DNA of 24,493 nt from Corynebacterium sp. (GTDB lineage Bacteria; Actinomycetota; Actinomycetes; Mycobacteriales; Mycobacteriaceae): positions 1-24,493 of the forward strand of contig NZ_JASLIP010000043.1 in NCBI RefSeq assembly GCF_030152825.1, written 5' to 3'. A model generated the notes under the pieces. That model was not told where the DNA came from and did no database searches. It saw nothing but the letters and a program-made list of their open reading frames with translations. Every line of letters starts with the position of its first letter. Position 1 is the first letter of the stretch. The position numbers were made by a program, and so were the translations under genes. Positions 16,156 through 22,846 of the stretch are shown in pieces.

Positions 16156-16380
16156 GTTTTCCTTCTTCGTGGTTGGTGTTGGTGACTCACACAGCGGTCG
16201 TGCCCAACCCGAAGGCGCAAGAAAGCATGAAACCCCGGGTGATATGCCCTAGCAGCTGTGGCGGTGGTGGCCCACAGAGTGGTGGCTAGGCAGATATCTC
16301 AGGCAAAACCAACGGTTCCTACCGACCGTGTCCGGGGCTCCAGGGGTCGGCAGGTGCTCGCGGCGAACCGTTGTGCGTTG
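16156..16380 (-). ncRNA. Structured 5' leader of metE
   Basis: On the minus strand the leader folds into two large domains. Domain 1: an 8-base perfect helix (16372-16365 with 16318-16311) closes the region; inside it a 10-base helix (16354-16345 with 16327-16318) has one G-U pair and shares base 16318 with the first. Domain 2: GATAT (16298-16294) pairs with ATATC (16245-16241), GCCTAGC (16291-16285) with a bulged partner at 16253-16246, and CTGTGG (16277-16272) with CCACAG (16261-16256). The octamer GCCACCAC occurs twice in domain 2. Segments of the ACCAAC type just before the ribosome binding site can pair with upstream GTTGG-type segments, which could allow switching. I recognise no cobalamin, SAM or TPP aptamer. 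Function is inferred only. Confidence 0.45.
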
Positions 16381-16385
16381 AGTGA

Positions 16386-16415
16386 TATGAAACACTAGAC
16401 AACTTGGTCTGTCAA
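16386..16415 (-). promoter_or_regulatory. metE promoter
   Basis: TTGACA (minus strand 16415-16410) is a perfect -35 consensus. The -10 is less clear: TTCATA (16391-16386) lies 18 bases downstream, and TAGTGT (16397-16392) fits TANNNT but sits too close to this -35. Start of transcription is probably near 16380. Confidence 0.5.
16396..16411. promoter_or_regulatory. McbR operator (one mismatch) at metE
   Basis: TAGAC-N6-GTCTG on the plus strand matches the published corynebacterial McbR operator TAGAC-N6-GTCTA at nine of ten positions. It overlaps the metE -35 box and spacer, an ideal place to block RNA polymerase. McbR is the TetR-type repressor of methionine and cysteine genes, released by S-adenosylhomocysteine. 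The divergent ECF operon starts 200 bases away and might also be affected. Confidence 0.75.
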
Positions 16416-16610
16416 CTGCTGTGTAAGAAACAGTGCTCGACCAGTCAGGTTGAACGCGGCATTCACCCCGCCCGGCCGCCCGGCAAGCCCGGCGTGATCA
16501 TTTGACGACACTTAAGTCCATCGACAACGATGTTGGGCAACTTTCTACGTTTCCCGCGCCGAGGTGACATAGGCTTTTCGGGGATCACTTCAACCCTATT
16601 TGGAATAGCT

Positions 16611-17357
16611 ATGTCACGCATGCAAAAAAGCCTCCTTGGCCTGGCGGTTCTCATCATCGCCGCGACGTGGTTGACCCTCGTCATCTCCCAGCCCACGGAC
16701 TCGAACTGGGAGTCGCTGGCTGACTCCCGCAGCTCCACGATCGCGCTCGTGGGATTCCTCGTCCCAGCGATCCTCGCCCTGATCGCAGTCGTGCCGCAGC
16801 TGCCGGTGCGCACCCTCTCGCTGATCCCAGTCGCTCTGGCGCTGAACATCATCACCGGCCAGGTCATCGGCACCATGGGTCTGCCGCTGCCGCTGTACAT
16901 GGACTCCATCGGCACCGTGTTGGTCGGCGCGCTCGCCGGCCCCTGGGCGGGCCTGGTCACCGGTGTGCTGAGCTCCCTGGTGTGGGGCACCTTCAACCCG
17001 ACCGTCGTGCCCTTTGCGGCGGCCTATGCCTTCGTCGGAGTGGCCTCCGGTCTGCTGCGCAAGCTCTTCGTCGGCGCGTGGTGGCGCGTGGGCGGGGCAG
17101 GCCTCGTGGTCGGTTTCATCACGGCTTTGCTCTCCGCGCCGGTGGCCTCCTTCATCTTCGGTGGCACCGCGGGTACCGGAACGGGCCTGCTGGTTACGGC
17201 CTACCGCAGCTTGGGCTTCGACCAGCTGACTGCCGTATTCCTGCAGTCCTGGACCTCCGATCCGATCGATAAGCCCATCGTCTTCACCATCGTGTGGCTG
17301 GTGCTGCGCTGGCTGCCGAAGCGCACCCGCCTGACCTTCAGCCCCGAAAGCAAGTGA
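16611..17357 (+). CDS. ECF transporter S component (substrate-binding membrane subunit)
   Basis: A 248-residue membrane protein with about six to seven hydrophobic segments. LPLYMDSIGTVLVGALAGPW followed by AGLVTGVLSSLVWG is the Asp-x-Ile-Gly-Thr motif typical of one group of ECF S components, which bind a vitamin or other micronutrient and hand it to the T/A motor. The substrate is unknown. The ATG at 16611 is chosen: GGAATAG lies just upstream and the hydrophobic N-terminus begins soon after; the frame is open back to 16530, but those residues (MLGNFLRFPRRGD...) look untranslated. An ATG at 16620 is a further alternative. The T-component gene overlaps its stop by four bases (GTGA), so the S-T-A genes are co-translated. 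Divergence from metE and an intergenic McbR box hint at a methionine-related substrate. Confidence 0.8.
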   Translation: MSRMQKSLLGLAVLIIAATWLTLVISQPTDSNWESLADSRSSTIALVGFLVPAILALIAVVPQLPVRTLSLIPVALALNIITGQVIGTMGLPLPLYMDSIGTVLVGALAGPWAGLVTGVLSSLVWGTFNPTVVPFAAAYAFVGVASGLLRKLFVGAWWRVGGAGLVVGFITALLSAPVASFIFGGTAGTGTGLLVTAYRSLGFDQLTAVFLQSWTSDPIDKPIVFTIVWLVLRWLPKRTRLTFSPESK

Positions 17358-18046
17358 GAAAACTTCACCCCTATACGCCGCTAACCGCCGCCATCTGCGC
17401 GGTGGTCGTGGTGTTGCTGGCCCACAAGCTGCTTGTCTCGGTCACCGCGTTGGTTCTTGCCACCCTGCTCGCGGTGTTCTCTCGGCCCGCTCGTGGCCCG
17501 CTGTTCGCGGCGGTGCTGCTGGCGGTCCCGACTACCGTGGGCCTGTTTTTGATGCATGCCCCGTTTGGTCAGCACTCGGTCTTCGGCCCGCTGACCTCCG
17601 ACGGCATGCAGCTTGCGGGCTTGCTTTCCCTGCGCCTCTTTGGAGCCGCGGCGATTGGCCTGACCCTCGGTTCCTTCGTGGACGGGGACCGGTTGATGCG
17701 GGCGATGCAGGAGCAGTTCCCCGCCAAAATCGTCTACGTCGTGGGCTCCACCATCCGGCTGTACCCGATGGCCCGTGCCCGGGTGGAGACCCTGAATCAG
17801 ATGTTTACCGTCCGGGGGGTTAACACCGCCGGGGTGCGCGGGAAGCTGAATTTCGTGATGCCCCTGATCGTGGGGCTGGTGGACGACGCCGCACAGCGCG
17901 CCCGGCCCCTGCAGCGCACCGGGATCGGGGAACCCGGCCCGCGCACCGTGCTCAACCCCGTGGCTAACCCGGCCGGTCAGCGCGCCCTGCGCTGGGTGTT
18001 GATCGCCGCCACCTGCGTGGCCATCGTGTGGATTGGAGTGAGCTAA
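17354..18046 (+). CDS. ECF transporter T component (energy-coupling membrane subunit)
   Basis: A 230-residue membrane protein that couples the ATPase to the S component. Four to five hydrophobic helices are visible (AICAVVVVLLAHKLL; VTALVLATLLAVF; GPLFAAVLLAVPTTVGLFLM; LLSLRLFGAAAIGLTLGSFV) and a C-terminal one (WVLIAATCVAIVWIGV). The cytoplasmic coupling helices carry the family's Arg-Gly motifs in altered form: MFTVRGVNTAG and RARPLQRTGIG, the latter in place of Ala-Arg-Gly. The GTG at 17354 overlaps the TGA of the S gene, giving a typical four-base translational coupling; an upstream in-frame start at 17294 would lie inside the S gene and is unlikely. Confidence 0.8.
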   Translation: MRKLHPYTPLTAAICAVVVVLLAHKLLVSVTALVLATLLAVFSRPARGPLFAAVLLAVPTTVGLFLMHAPFGQHSVFGPLTSDGMQLAGLLSLRLFGAAAIGLTLGSFVDGDRLMRAMQEQFPAKIVYVVGSTIRLYPMARARVETLNQMFTVRGVNTAGVRGKLNFVMPLIVGLVDDAAQRARPLQRTGIGEPGPRTVLNPVANPAGQRALRWVLIAATCVAIVWIGVS

Positions 18047-18050
18047 CGCC

Positions 18051-19169
18051 ATGCCAGTGACCCGCTTTATCTGGGGCGATGGACTCTCGGATCACGCCTG
18101 GCAGACCGCGGAGGCCACTGGGGCCGCGTGGGTGGGGAACAACGCTTCCGCCCACATCTCGCTGCTGCGCGCCACGGTGGCCGAGGAGTTGGCCTTCGGC
18201 ATGGAGCAGCAGGGCGTGCCACGGGAGCAGATGCGCCCCCGCGTGGATCAGGCCCTGCAGACCTGGGGCCTGCAGCACGTCGCGGCGCAGGACCCGATGC
18301 GGCTGTCCACCGGGCAGACCCGCCGCATGGCGATCGCCCAGGCGCTGCTGACCCGCCCCGGCGCCCTGGTTCTCGACTGCCCGTTGGATGGGCTGGATAC
18401 GGCCGCGGTCAACCAGCTCGCCGAGGTGCTGGACGCCTATCCCGGCGAGGTCACCGTCTACGATCGCCGCCCGTCCGCGGTCTCGGAGGCTGCCACCCAG
18501 CAGTTCCAGCTCTCCGACGGCGAGCTGCGTCAGCGGCCGATTCCGGAGTTCGACCTGCCGAGTTTTCCGCCCCGTACCAGCGACGACGAGGTCAGTGGTC
18601 ACGCCAGTGACGAGGACGTCGCCACGCAGCGGATCGCGCTGTCCGCCCGGGACGTCCGGGTCCGTGGCCTGGGGCCGTTTACGGTGGACGCTCCGGCAGG
18701 CCAGGTCACCCACATCGCCGGGCCCAATGGCTGCGGCAAGACCTCCCTGATGCTGGCGGCACTTGGCCTGGTGGACTACGAGGGCAACATCACGGCCGGC
18801 CGCTGCGGCTGGGCGCCCACCGCGCTGGACCAGTCCTTCCTCTACCGTCGCGTGATCGACGAGGTCGCCGGCGACCGGGAGGCGCTGGAAATCTTCGGCC
18901 TGGAGAAATGGGCCGAGGAGCACCCCCTGGACGTTCCCACCTCCGACCGCCGGTTGGTGCTGGTGGCTGCGACGATGGCCGGCCAGCCGGACGTCCTGCT
19001 GCTCGACGAGCCCACGGTGGGCCTGGACGTGGAGGGCCACCGCAAGCTGTTGGAGGGCATCGACGCCTTCGTGCGCCTGGATCGGAAGCCCGCGGTGCTG
19101 TGGACCTGCCACGACCAGCGGGTGGCGGACGCGGTGAGCGACCGCTCGATCGTCATCGCGCAGGACTAA
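18051..19169 (+). CDS. ECF transporter ATPase, fused double ABC domain with complementary degeneration
   Basis: A 372-residue cytoplasmic protein with two ABC-ATPase domains. Domain 1 (1 to about 165) begins near the Q-loop: no Walker A is present. It has a good signature, LSTGQ (85-89), but a Walker B with Cys110 in place of the catalytic Glu (VLDC) and no switch histidine (VYDRRPS). Domain 2 (about 195-372) has Walker A GPNGCGKT (224-231, Lys230), Walker B VLLLDEP with Glu320, GLD (324-326) and switch His354, but its signature is lost (PTSDRR, 296-301). In the closed dimer, domain 2's Walker motifs would face domain 1's LSTGQ, leaving one complete site. The linker is acidic. The ATG lies four bases after the T gene stop, with GGAG within the T gene's last codons. 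Confidence 0.85.
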   Translation: MPVTRFIWGDGLSDHAWQTAEATGAAWVGNNASAHISLLRATVAEELAFGMEQQGVPREQMRPRVDQALQTWGLQHVAAQDPMRLSTGQTRRMAIAQALLTRPGALVLDCPLDGLDTAAVNQLAEVLDAYPGEVTVYDRRPSAVSEAATQQFQLSDGELRQRPIPEFDLPSFPPRTSDDEVSGHASDEDVATQRIALSARDVRVRGLGPFTVDAPAGQVTHIAGPNGCGKTSLMLAALGLVDYEGNITAGRCGWAPTALDQSFLYRRVIDEVAGDREALEIFGLEKWAEEHPLDVPTSDRRLVLVAATMAGQPDVLLLDEPTVGLDVEGHRKLLEGIDAFVRLDRKPAVLWTCHDQRVADAVSDRSIVIAQD

Positions 19170-19204
19170 AGCGCCGGCGCCACGGCTCCTGGGAGGGAAC
19201 GCGA

Positions 19205-19660
19205 CTAATTGATGACCTCGACGGCGTCCTCGTTGACCTGAACGTCGCGGGCCAGGGCCATCGGGTCGCGGGAGGGGCCCTCCACCACATCGCCGGTGGC
19301 GGTGTCGAAGACCGAGCCGTGCTTCGGGCAGATCGCGACGGTCATGCCGTCCTGCTCGGCGATCTCGTCGATGCGGCCGCGGGCGTGGGGGCACTCGGTG
19401 GAGTAGGCCATGAACTTATCCTTCTCCGGCTGCGCGATGATCCAGTTATCGATGATCTTTGCCCCGCCGACCGGGATATCCGCCTTCGCGGCCTTCGCTA
19501 CGGTTTCCTCGCCCGCGCAGGCCGCGAGCAGCGCGCCCGCGGCCGTGGCCGCCGTGGCCAGCGCCGCACCGCGCAGCAGGCTGCGGCGGGAACAGGAGAA
19601 CTGGCCGGCGCCGGAGGCTGAATCGGGGGTGGGCTGGGGGTTGGAAAACTGCGAGCTCAT
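19205..19660 (-). CDS. Tat-exported Rieske [2Fe-2S] lipoprotein
   Basis: A 151-residue small Rieske protein. The N-terminus has a twin-arginine motif, SRRSLLRG (Arg25-Arg26), a hydrophobic Ala-rich segment and a lipobox-like LLAAC with Cys48, so it is probably exported folded by Tat and lipid-anchored outside the membrane. The cluster ligands are Cys90 and His92 (CPHARG) and Cys111 and His114 (CPKHGS). The sequence after this (VFDTATGDVVEGPSRDPMAL) is the typical Rieske loop. It is too small to be the QcrA subunit of the bc1 complex; its redox partner is unknown. It is convergent with the ECF ATPase gene. A CATAAT -10 box ends six bases before the ATG, suggesting a leaderless mRNA. Confidence 0.9.
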   Translation of the reverse strand: MSSQFSNPQPTPDSASGAGQFSCSRRSLLRGAALATAATAAGALLAACAGEETVAKAAKADIPVGGAKIIDNWIIAQPEKDKFMAYSTECPHARGRIDEIAEQDGMTVAICPKHGSVFDTATGDVVEGPSRDPMALARDVQVNEDAVEVIN

Positions 19661-19666
19661 GGCTCC

Positions 19667-19672
19667 ATTATG
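19667..19672 (-). promoter_or_regulatory. -10 element of the Rieske gene
   Basis: CATAAT on the minus strand ends six bases before the ATG at 19660. The intervening GGAGCC is too close to the start to be a normal ribosome binding site, so a leaderless or near-leaderless mRNA is likely. Confidence 0.5.
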
Positions 19673-19786
19673 GGCACCTCAGAACGCCAAAGCCACTTGT
19701 GCACGGTGCCCGGGTCTGGGGTTGCGTCTGCGCAGTTCTTAAGCCCCGGGATCGCTACCCGGGTGCCTGAGGATCACGAAAGCGGA

Positions 19787-19815
19787 TTAGACGCGCCCGC
19801 GTTGCCAGCTAGAAT
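19787..19815 (+). promoter_or_regulatory. Promoter of a leaderless purT transcript
   Basis: TTAGAC (19787-19792) and TAGAAT (19810-19815) are separated by 17 bases. The -10 ends eight bases before the ATG at 19824, and no ribosome binding site lies between. Confidence 0.6.
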
Positions 19816-19823
19816 TGCGCTTC

Positions 19824-21137
19824 ATGTACACCCCACAAGCGATCGGCACCCCCAATAGTGACTGCGCGACAGTCGTCATGATCCTGGGAGCCGGGGAGCT
19901 CGGCCGCGAGCTGACCATCGCCCTCCAGCGGTTCGGCGTGGAGGTGCACGCCGTGGACCGCTACCAGGGCGCGCCCGCACACAACGTGGCCAATCACGCG
20001 CACGTCATGGATCTCATGGACGGCGACGCGCTGTGCGAACTCATCACCGAGGTCCGCCCGCACATCGTGGTCCCGGAAATCGAGGCGCTGGCGGTGGACG
20101 TCCTCGCCGAGCTGGAAGCCGAGGGGACCGTCACCGTCGCCCCGACGGCGCGAGCCGCGCAGCTGACGATGGACCGCGAGAAGATCCGCACGATGGTCAG
20201 CGAGGAGCTGGGTATCCCCACGGGCGTGCACCGCTTCGCAGCCACCCCGGAGGAGCTGCACGCCGCGGCCGAGGAGATTGGTTTCCCGTGCGTGGTCAAG
20301 CCAGTCGTGTCCTCCGCGGGGCGCGGCCAGAGCTACGTGGCCAGCGCGGACGAGCTCGACGCCGCCTGGGACTTCGCGCTCTCTGACGTGCGCGTGAACT
20401 GCGAGAAGGTCATCGTCGAGCAGTTCGTCCCTTTCGACTACGAGATCACCCTGCTCACGGTGCGCAGCATCGACCCGGTTAGCGGCCAGCCCGCCACGTG
20501 GTTCTGCGAGCCCATCGGCCACCGCCAGGACCTCGGCAAGTACGTGGAGTCCTGGCAGCCGGCGACGATGGGGGATTCCGCGCTGGATAATGCCCGCTCG
20601 GTGGCGGCACGCGTGACCAACGCCCTGGGCGGCCGGGGAGTGTTCGGCGTGGAGCTGTTCATCAAGGGTGATGATGTGTACTTCTCCGAGGTCTCCCCGC
20701 GGCCGCACGACACGGGCATGGTGACCATCGGCACGCAGCGCTGCAGCGAGTTCGAGCTGCACGCCCGCGCCGTGCTGGGCCTGCCGATCGACACCACGCT
20801 GATCTCTCCGGGAGCCTCCGCCGTGATCCTCTGCGAGGACCTGCCGGAAGGTGCTGCGGTGGAGTATCACGGCCTGGCCGAGGCGCTCGCCGTCCCGGAG
20901 ACGAAGGTCCGCCTCTTCGGAAAGCCGGTCGGCTACAGCCGACGCCGCATGGGCGTGGCCGTCTCCACCGCGGAGACGATCGAGGACGCCCGCGACCGCG
21001 CCGCCGATGCCGCCGGGGCCATCAAAATGCGGGCAGCGGAGGCCACCCACGAGGACCGCGCGACTGCCGAGGACGCCAGCAACTCGACCGAGGATGAGGC
21101 CGACCTGCCGACGGGCGAGCAGCCCGCGGTGGACTAG
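19824..21137 (+). CDS. purT: Formate-dependent phosphoribosylglycinamide formyltransferase
   Basis: This ATP-grasp enzyme uses formate and ATP to formylate GAR, the third step of purine synthesis, as an alternative to folate-dependent PurN. Motifs are in order: GAGELG (22-27) at the start of the N-terminal fold, VVPEIEAL (82-89), the ATP-grasp loop VVKPVVSSAGRGQS (157-170), and the magnesium-binding EVSPRPHDTG (289-298). At 437 residues it is longer than the usual 390-400; the excess is an acidic, Glu/Asp/Thr-rich C-terminal tail of about 35 residues after the last conserved part. The ATG at 19824 is preferred because the -10 box lies eight bases before it, and an upstream in-frame TTG at 19815 falls inside that box. 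Confidence 0.95.
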   Translation: MYTPQAIGTPNSDCATVVMILGAGELGRELTIALQRFGVEVHAVDRYQGAPAHNVANHAHVMDLMDGDALCELITEVRPHIVVPEIEALAVDVLAELEAEGTVTVAPTARAAQLTMDREKIRTMVSEELGIPTGVHRFAATPEELHAAAEEIGFPCVVKPVVSSAGRGQSYVASADELDAAWDFALSDVRVNCEKVIVEQFVPFDYEITLLTVRSIDPVSGQPATWFCEPIGHRQDLGKYVESWQPATMGDSALDNARSVAARVTNALGGRGVFGVELFIKGDDVYFSEVSPRPHDTGMVTIGTQRCSEFELHARAVLGLPIDTTLISPGASAVILCEDLPEGAAVEYHGLAEALAVPETKVRLFGKPVGYSRRRMGVAVSTAETIEDARDRAADAAGAIKMRAAEATHEDRATAEDASNSTEDEADLPTGEQPAVD

Positions 21138-21191
21138 CCCGGCACCGTTGGTGCAGCTCCCGGCGGTTTAGGGCGTCCCCGCTGGTGGGGC

Positions 21192-21197
21192 TACACT
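21192..21197 (+). promoter_or_regulatory. -10 element of trhO
   Basis: TACACT ends seven bases before the trhO ATG. The spacing fits a leaderless transcript, although GAGG at 21200-21203 could still pair weakly with the ribosome. Confidence 0.5.
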
Positions 21198-21204
21198 TTG
21201 AGGC

Positions 21205-22098
21205 ATGGCTGTTAGCGCGACCGACCTCAAAGAATCCCGCATCCTGCTGTACTACTGGTTCACGCCCATCGCGGACCCCACGGCGATCATGCTGTGGCAG
21301 AAGCAGCTCTGCGAAAACCTCGGCCTGACCGGGCGCATCCTCATCTCCGAACACGGCATCAACGGCACCGTGGGCGGCTCCCTGCACGCCTGCAAGCAGT
21401 ACGCGCGCCGCACCCGCGAATACCCCGGCTTCAAGGGCATGGAGTTCAAGTGGTCGCAGGGCGGGGCCGAGGACTTCCCGCGCCTGTCCGTCAAGGTGCG
21501 CGAAGAGATCGTCGCCTTCGGCGCGCCGGGCGAGCTGAAGGTGGATGAGAACGGCGTCATCGGGGGAGGGACCCACCTGAAGCCGGAAGAGGTCAACAAG
21601 CTGGTCGAGGAGCGCGGCGACGACGTCGTCTTCTTCGACGGACGCAACGCGATGGAGGCCGAAATCGGCCGGTTCAAGAACGCCGTCGTCCCTGACGTGG
21701 AGACCACCCACGACTTCATCAAGGAACTGGAGAGCGGCAAGTACGACTGGATGAAGGACAAGCCGGTCGTTAGCTACTGCACGGGCGGGATCCGGTGCGA
21801 GGTCCTCAGCGCGCTGATGAAGAACCGCGGCTTCGAGGAGGTTTATCAGATCGACGGCGGCATCGTCCGCTACGGCGAGAAGTACGGGGATAAGGGCCTC
21901 TGGGAGGGCTCACTGTACGTCTTCGACAAGCGCATGCACATGGAGTTCTCCGAGGATGCGAAGCAGCTCGGCTTCTGCAAGAACTGCGGGGCGGCGACGA
22001 ATACCTTCCACAATTGCGAGAACTCCGAGTGCCGCGAACAGATCCTGCTGTGCGAGGACTGCGCGGCCGACCCGGCGGTGACCTGCGGGGAGTGCTAG
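21205..22098 (+). CDS. trhO: tRNA uridine-34 hydroxylase, rhodanese family (TrhO/UPF0176)
   Basis: A 297-residue cytosolic protein of the TrhO (formerly UPF0176) family, which forms 5-hydroxyuridine at tRNA position 34 using oxygen. The N-terminal part (ILISEHGINGTVGGSLHAC, 45-63) is the conserved UPF0176 domain. The central rhodanese domain carries VVSYCTGGIRCE, with Cys192 as likely active-site residue and Cys198 nearby. The C-terminal 40 residues hold many cysteines (GFCKNCG, CENSEC, CEDC, CGEC), a probable zinc-binding module found in longer members. A -10 box ends seven bases before the ATG. The gene lies 67 bases after purT and has its own promoter. Confidence 0.93.
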   Translation: MAVSATDLKESRILLYYWFTPIADPTAIMLWQKQLCENLGLTGRILISEHGINGTVGGSLHACKQYARRTREYPGFKGMEFKWSQGGAEDFPRLSVKVREEIVAFGAPGELKVDENGVIGGGTHLKPEEVNKLVEERGDDVVFFDGRNAMEAEIGRFKNAVVPDVETTHDFIKELESGKYDWMKDKPVVSYCTGGIRCEVLSALMKNRGFEEVYQIDGGIVRYGEKYGDKGLWEGSLYVFDKRMHMEFSEDAKQLGFCKNCGAATNTFHNCENSECREQILLCEDCAADPAVTCGEC

Positions 22099-22105
22099 CC
22101 GCCGG

Positions 22106-22660
22106 CTAGTCGAGCTCGAGCTGCATCTCCACGTGATCGATGCCCTCGACGTCGAAGGGCTCGCCCACGGTGGCGAAACCGTAGCCCTCGTAGAAGGGCA
22201 CAGAGTGGCTCTGTGCTTCGATCTTCACGACCGCCTTCTGGGTCGTGGGGTCCAGGGCTGCCGCGCGCTCGCGGACGACCTCCAGGGAGCGTGCGACAAG
22301 GTTGTGCGCGATCCCGTAGCCGCGCAGGTCCGGGTGGACGCAGAGGCGGCCGATGTGCTGCTCTTCCGGTGGTCCGAAGACGCGCACGGTGCCCGCGAGC
22401 CGCATGGGGGAGCCGGGGTCGGCGGTGCCCCACGGGTAGTCCGGGCCGCTGCCGGGGTGGACGTAGGCCAGCAGGTGGTGGGTCTCCGGTAGGGCGTCCT
22501 GGTCGTCGATCTCCGGGAATGCGGCGCGCTGTTCGTTAACGAAGACGTCCACCCGCAGCTTGTAGAGGGCGTGGACCTGGTACGCAGGCATGGACAGCAG
22601 GGTTCGTCCGGTGATGTAGACCTTTGGGCCTTCTTCTACGGCGTCGTTTTCCAGAGTCAT
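22106..22660 (-). CDS. GNAT acetyltransferase, ElaA-like
   Basis: A 184-residue cytosolic N-acetyltransferase. LYKLRVDVFVNEQRAAFPEI followed by DDQDALPETHHLLAY is the N-terminal signature of the ElaA subgroup, and IGRLCVHPDLRGYGIAHNLV carries the acetyl-CoA-binding Arg/Gly-x-Gly loop. FYEGYGFATVG is the typical closing segment. The acceptor substrate is unknown. The frame is open to 22714, but the ATG at 22660 is chosen because a TAACAT -10 box ends seven bases before it; residues upstream of it would precede the transcription start. The gene is convergent with trhO, seven bases away. It follows fprA on the same strand but a terminator lies between them. Confidence 0.85.
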   Translation of the reverse strand: MTLENDAVEEGPKVYITGRTLLSMPAYQVHALYKLRVDVFVNEQRAAFPEIDDQDALPETHHLLAYVHPGSGPDYPWGTADPGSPMRLAGTVRVFGPPEEQHIGRLCVHPDLRGYGIAHNLVARSLEVVRERAAALDPTTQKAVVKIEAQSHSVPFYEGYGFATVGEPFDVEGIDHVEMQLELD

Positions 22661-22667
22661 GAATCGC

Positions 22668-22673
22668 ATGTTA
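22668..22673 (-). promoter_or_regulatory. -10 element of the ElaA-like gene
   Basis: TAACAT on the minus strand ends seven bases before the ATG at 22660, with no ribosome binding site between: a leaderless arrangement that also decides the start codon. Confidence 0.55.
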
Positions 22674-22696
22674 CCTAAGCCACAAGGGCTCTGAAG

Positions 22697-22727
22697 GGGA
22701 AAGGAAAGCCCCACGCAAAACGGGGGT
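22697..22727 (-). terminator. Probable terminator downstream of fprA
   Basis: On the minus strand a C-rich arm and a G-rich arm (22726-22722 and 22715-22709, about six pairs with one bulge) close a TTTTG loop. A pyrimidine tract CTTTCCTTTCC follows. It lies about 120 bases after the fprA stop codon and before the ElaA-like gene's promoter. The stem is short, so strength is uncertain. Confidence 0.4.
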
Positions 22728-22846
22728 AGAGCTGTGCCTTTGCAGTAGAAATGTTAGTTTTTGCTAAATACTGGGCCTGGGCTCTCCCCGTGTGCGTGGG
22801 GGTGCGGTCGGTGCGGCCTTTGCTGCCGCTCCGACTAGGGGGATGC

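Noticed and set aside
14920..16185. 421-codon open frame on the plus strand opposite metE
   Set aside because: It is antisense to a gene with complete MetE motifs; its product is low-complexity Gly/Val/Gln/Asp, typical of reverse frames in GC-rich genes.
16300..16560. Cobalamin riboswitch at metE, suggested by a CACCTGCC segment in the leader
   Set aside because: The rest of the B12-box and aptamer core is absent, and the segment lies too close to the transcript's 5' end to close an aptamer.
16530..16610. 27-residue N-terminal extension of the ECF S component
   Set aside because: No ribosome binding site precedes the ATG at 16530, and the added residues are not hydrophobic or family-like.
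17964..19394. 476-codon open frame on the minus strand opposite the ECF ATPase
   Set aside because: Arg/Gly/His-rich product without domains, antisense to a clear ABC protein; a composition artefact.
19706..19767. Two CCCGGGT-containing repeats between the Rieske gene and purT, as an operator pair
   Set aside because: The core is self-complementary and short, expected by chance in GC-rich DNA, and the flanks match only partly.
22754..22767. Iron-box-like TTAG...CTAA sequence between the ElaA-like gene and fprA
   Set aside because: Only the outer four bases of each arm match, the centre is a T-run unlike a DtxR site, and it lies far from any promoter it might control.
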